From an uncultured Lachnospiraceae bacterium (GTDB taxonomy: Bacteria; Bacillota; Clostridia; Lachnospirales; Lachnospiraceae), in contig CAUCWU010000082.1 of assembly GCA_958446555.1 (NCBI GenBank), positions 1 through 8,521 on the forward strand: 8,521 nucleotides of DNA. The letters run 5' to 3'. A model generated the notes under the pieces. It searched no databases. It had not been told where the DNA came from and saw nothing but the letters and a program-made list of their open reading frames with translations. A program made the translations under genes and the position numbers. Positions 7,139-8,521 of this stretch are shown here, piece by piece; positions within the stretch are counted from its first letter, which is position 1; every line of letters starts with the position of its first letter.

Positions 7139-8521
7139 ACATTTTCTCCCTGTCCCTTAGAATCTTCCAATGAAATATAAGTATCTGCAATCTCAAGTGC
7201 ATCAAAAATCTGAGATCGCTTTATTCCATCAAAGCCTGCCTGAAACGTTCCAAAATCTTTTGACAGGTTATTAAACTGAATGTAGGACTGAGTTGCCGTT
7301 TCTCCCTGTTTTAATACAGAACGAAGCTCCTTCAGTTTTCCTCTTGCATAGTCAGAATCCTGATTTTGAACCTTTTCTATTTGCTTTTTAAATTTGTCAT
7401 AACGACGAACTTGCTCCTTCTTATCTACATCGCTTCCTGATTTTATGATATATGGTCTCATCTCCAAATGATTTCCATCTGCTGTAATGTACTGATTTCG
7501 AACCTCCTTCAGTGTATCCTTTACCTCTCCATACTCAATATGCCAATCAATTGATGATACATTTGCACCATTATAAGAATCATCTGTTTCCTTTTCTGAC
7601 CCCAATGCTGCTCCAAATTTTTTCGCATTGCTGCATAGCTTTTCTGCAAGCTCATATGCTTGATAAAAAGGATATTTTTGATGCACAATTGCAACACCAG
7701 CACACGCAGCATACCCTTTTTTGTCATGTGCATTCTTCTTTTTCAATAAAGCTTCTATAAACTCTCTAGCACACTCAATGCCAATTCGACCATCTGTCAC
7801 AAAGCAGATATCATCGCCTGCAGTAATAATACGTCGAACTGGGAAAAAACCATCTTTTAGATTTAGTTCTTTCAGTTTTTCTGATTCTATCCTTTCCTGA
7901 ACCTTCTGCAGCATTTCTGTATAAGAGTTCTTAAAATCATCATCAATTGATTCACTAAATGTTAGAAGTTTCCCCTTAAACGTATTCCAAACGGCCGTTC
8001 CATTTTCTCCTTCCTTATAGAGTTTTTCAACTCTTCTTCCCATTGCATTTCCATCAATATGTACAACTGCAATAAAGCTGGACTCCCCATGAGATCCGCC
8101 TAAATCTTCAAATTTGCTAGCCAATTTATAACCTGGAATTAAAAATCTTGCATCTGGCTTTCGCTCTTCCTCTAACATGCTTTGCTGTTCTTCGCACTTG
8201 ATTCCATTAACAGACTTTAACACAGGCTTTAAAGTTGTTGAATCAATCTTTTCGATGCCAAACGTTCCCTGATGGAAGGAAGACAATCTAGTTGCTTTTT
8301 TCCTTTCTAATTCTTGAGATAGTTCCTTCATCTTTTTAATCATCGGTTTTGCTTTCTTTCCGTCTTTCTCGCTATACTCCAAGACCTTTGCAAATACTTC
8401 AATTCCCGGATAATCTTTGTGAATCCGAAACGTAGCTAACTTTACAAAAGAAACAGCTGTCTCTTTCTCTTCAAATTCCAATACGATGTGTCCACCGCCA
8501 GAATATACCAGATTTTTTCCT
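7135..8521 (-). CDS. cas10: Cas10 large subunit, C-terminal part (5' end outside window)
   Basis: The frame is open to the right edge, so about 461 residues are seen and the true start lies beyond; a TTG codon at 8481 is internal. Encoded at 8488-8505 is YSGGGH, the palm-1 signature of Cas10. Palm 2 has HIDGNAMG (8038-8061) with the metal-binding Asp, then AGDD (7810-7821) in place of the GGDD box. The CAGVAIVHQKYPF block with AYELAEKLCSNAKK (about 7612-7704) and an MRPY motif before a helical C-terminal domain are also Cas10-like. Cas10 binds Csx10 and the crRNA 5' end and, when the complex meets target RNA, makes cyclic oligoadenylate from ATP in the palm. Both Asp residues of the box are kept, so activity is likely. 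Only one Cys lies between palm 1 and palm 2, so the zinc finger of many Cas10 proteins is not evident. An HD nuclease domain, if any, would be outside the window. Confidence 0.93.
   Translation of the reverse strand, partial: GKNLVYSGGGHIVLEFEEKETAVSFVKLATFRIHKDYPGIEVFAKVLEYSEKDGKKAKPMIKKMKELSQELERKKATRLSSFHQGTFGIEKIDSTTLKPVLKSVNGIKCEEQQSMLEEERKPDARFLIPGYKLASKFEDLGGSHGESSFIAVVHIDGNAMGRRVEKLYKEGENGTAVWNTFKGKLLTFSESIDDDFKNSYTEMLQKVQERIESEKLKELNLKDGFFPVRRIITAGDDICFVTDGRIGIECAREFIEALLKKKNAHDKKGYAACAGVAIVHQKYPFYQAYELAEKLCSNAKKFGAALGSEKETDDSYNGANVSSIDWHIEYGEVKDTLKEVRNQYITADGNHLEMRPYIIKSGSDVDKKEQVRRYDKFKKQIEKVQNQDSDYARGKLKELRSVLKQGETATQSYIQFNNLSKDFGTFQAGFDGIKRSQIFDALEIADTYISLEDSKGQGENV

Noticed and set aside
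8479..8481. TTG as the Cas10 start
   Set aside because: The frame continues upstream with the conserved YSGGGH motif, so the codon is internal and the gene runs off the window.

Overview
The window carries most of a type III CRISPR-Cas effector operon of the III-D kind, with every gene on the minus strand. The DNA is AT-rich, the Shine-Dalgarno sequences are strong (AGGAGG, GAGGA, GGGGAG) and the genes overlap or nearly touch. This suggests a low-GC Firmicute, plausibly a gut Clostridia/Lachnospiraceae-type bacterium; the taxonomy is inference from composition only.

Layout in the direction of transcription (right to left): the 3' two-thirds of cas10 (from 8521, running off the right edge, to 7135); a small single-domain Cas7/Csm3-like RAMP (7138-6572); a Csx10/Cas5-type RAMP with an extra helical C-terminus (6557-4974); a double-Cas7 protein (4974-3550); a small Csx19-like protein (3548-3174); and a large Cas7 protein of the TIGR03986 or 'Cas7-insert' type (3163-1334). 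Junctions are ATGA overlap, 14 nt, TAATG overlap, 1 nt and 10 nt, so the six genes form one translationally coupled unit. A strong hairpin terminator with a GCAA tetraloop and a run of six U follows at 1280-1310. Beyond it a separate promoter (TTGAAA-17-TATAGT) drives a CARF-domain gene of the TM1812/Csx1/Csm6 group, which runs off the left edge.

How the parts fit: the RAMPs and Csx19 would assemble on a crRNA with Cas10. On target RNA binding, Cas10 (palm motif AGDD) would be expected to make cyclic oligoadenylate, sensed by the CARF protein (DCTGGFRD motif), which would act through its unseen C-terminal part. The order Cas7, Csx10 plus helical tail, Cas7-Cas7, Csx19, Cas7-insert parallels the domain order of the single-chain type III-E effector Cas7-11. 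It also parallels the subunits of the type III-Dv complex, except that here the first Cas7 is a separate gene.

No CRISPR repeats, Cas6, Cas1 or Cas2 lie inside the window, and there is no gene-free stretch over about 121 bases.
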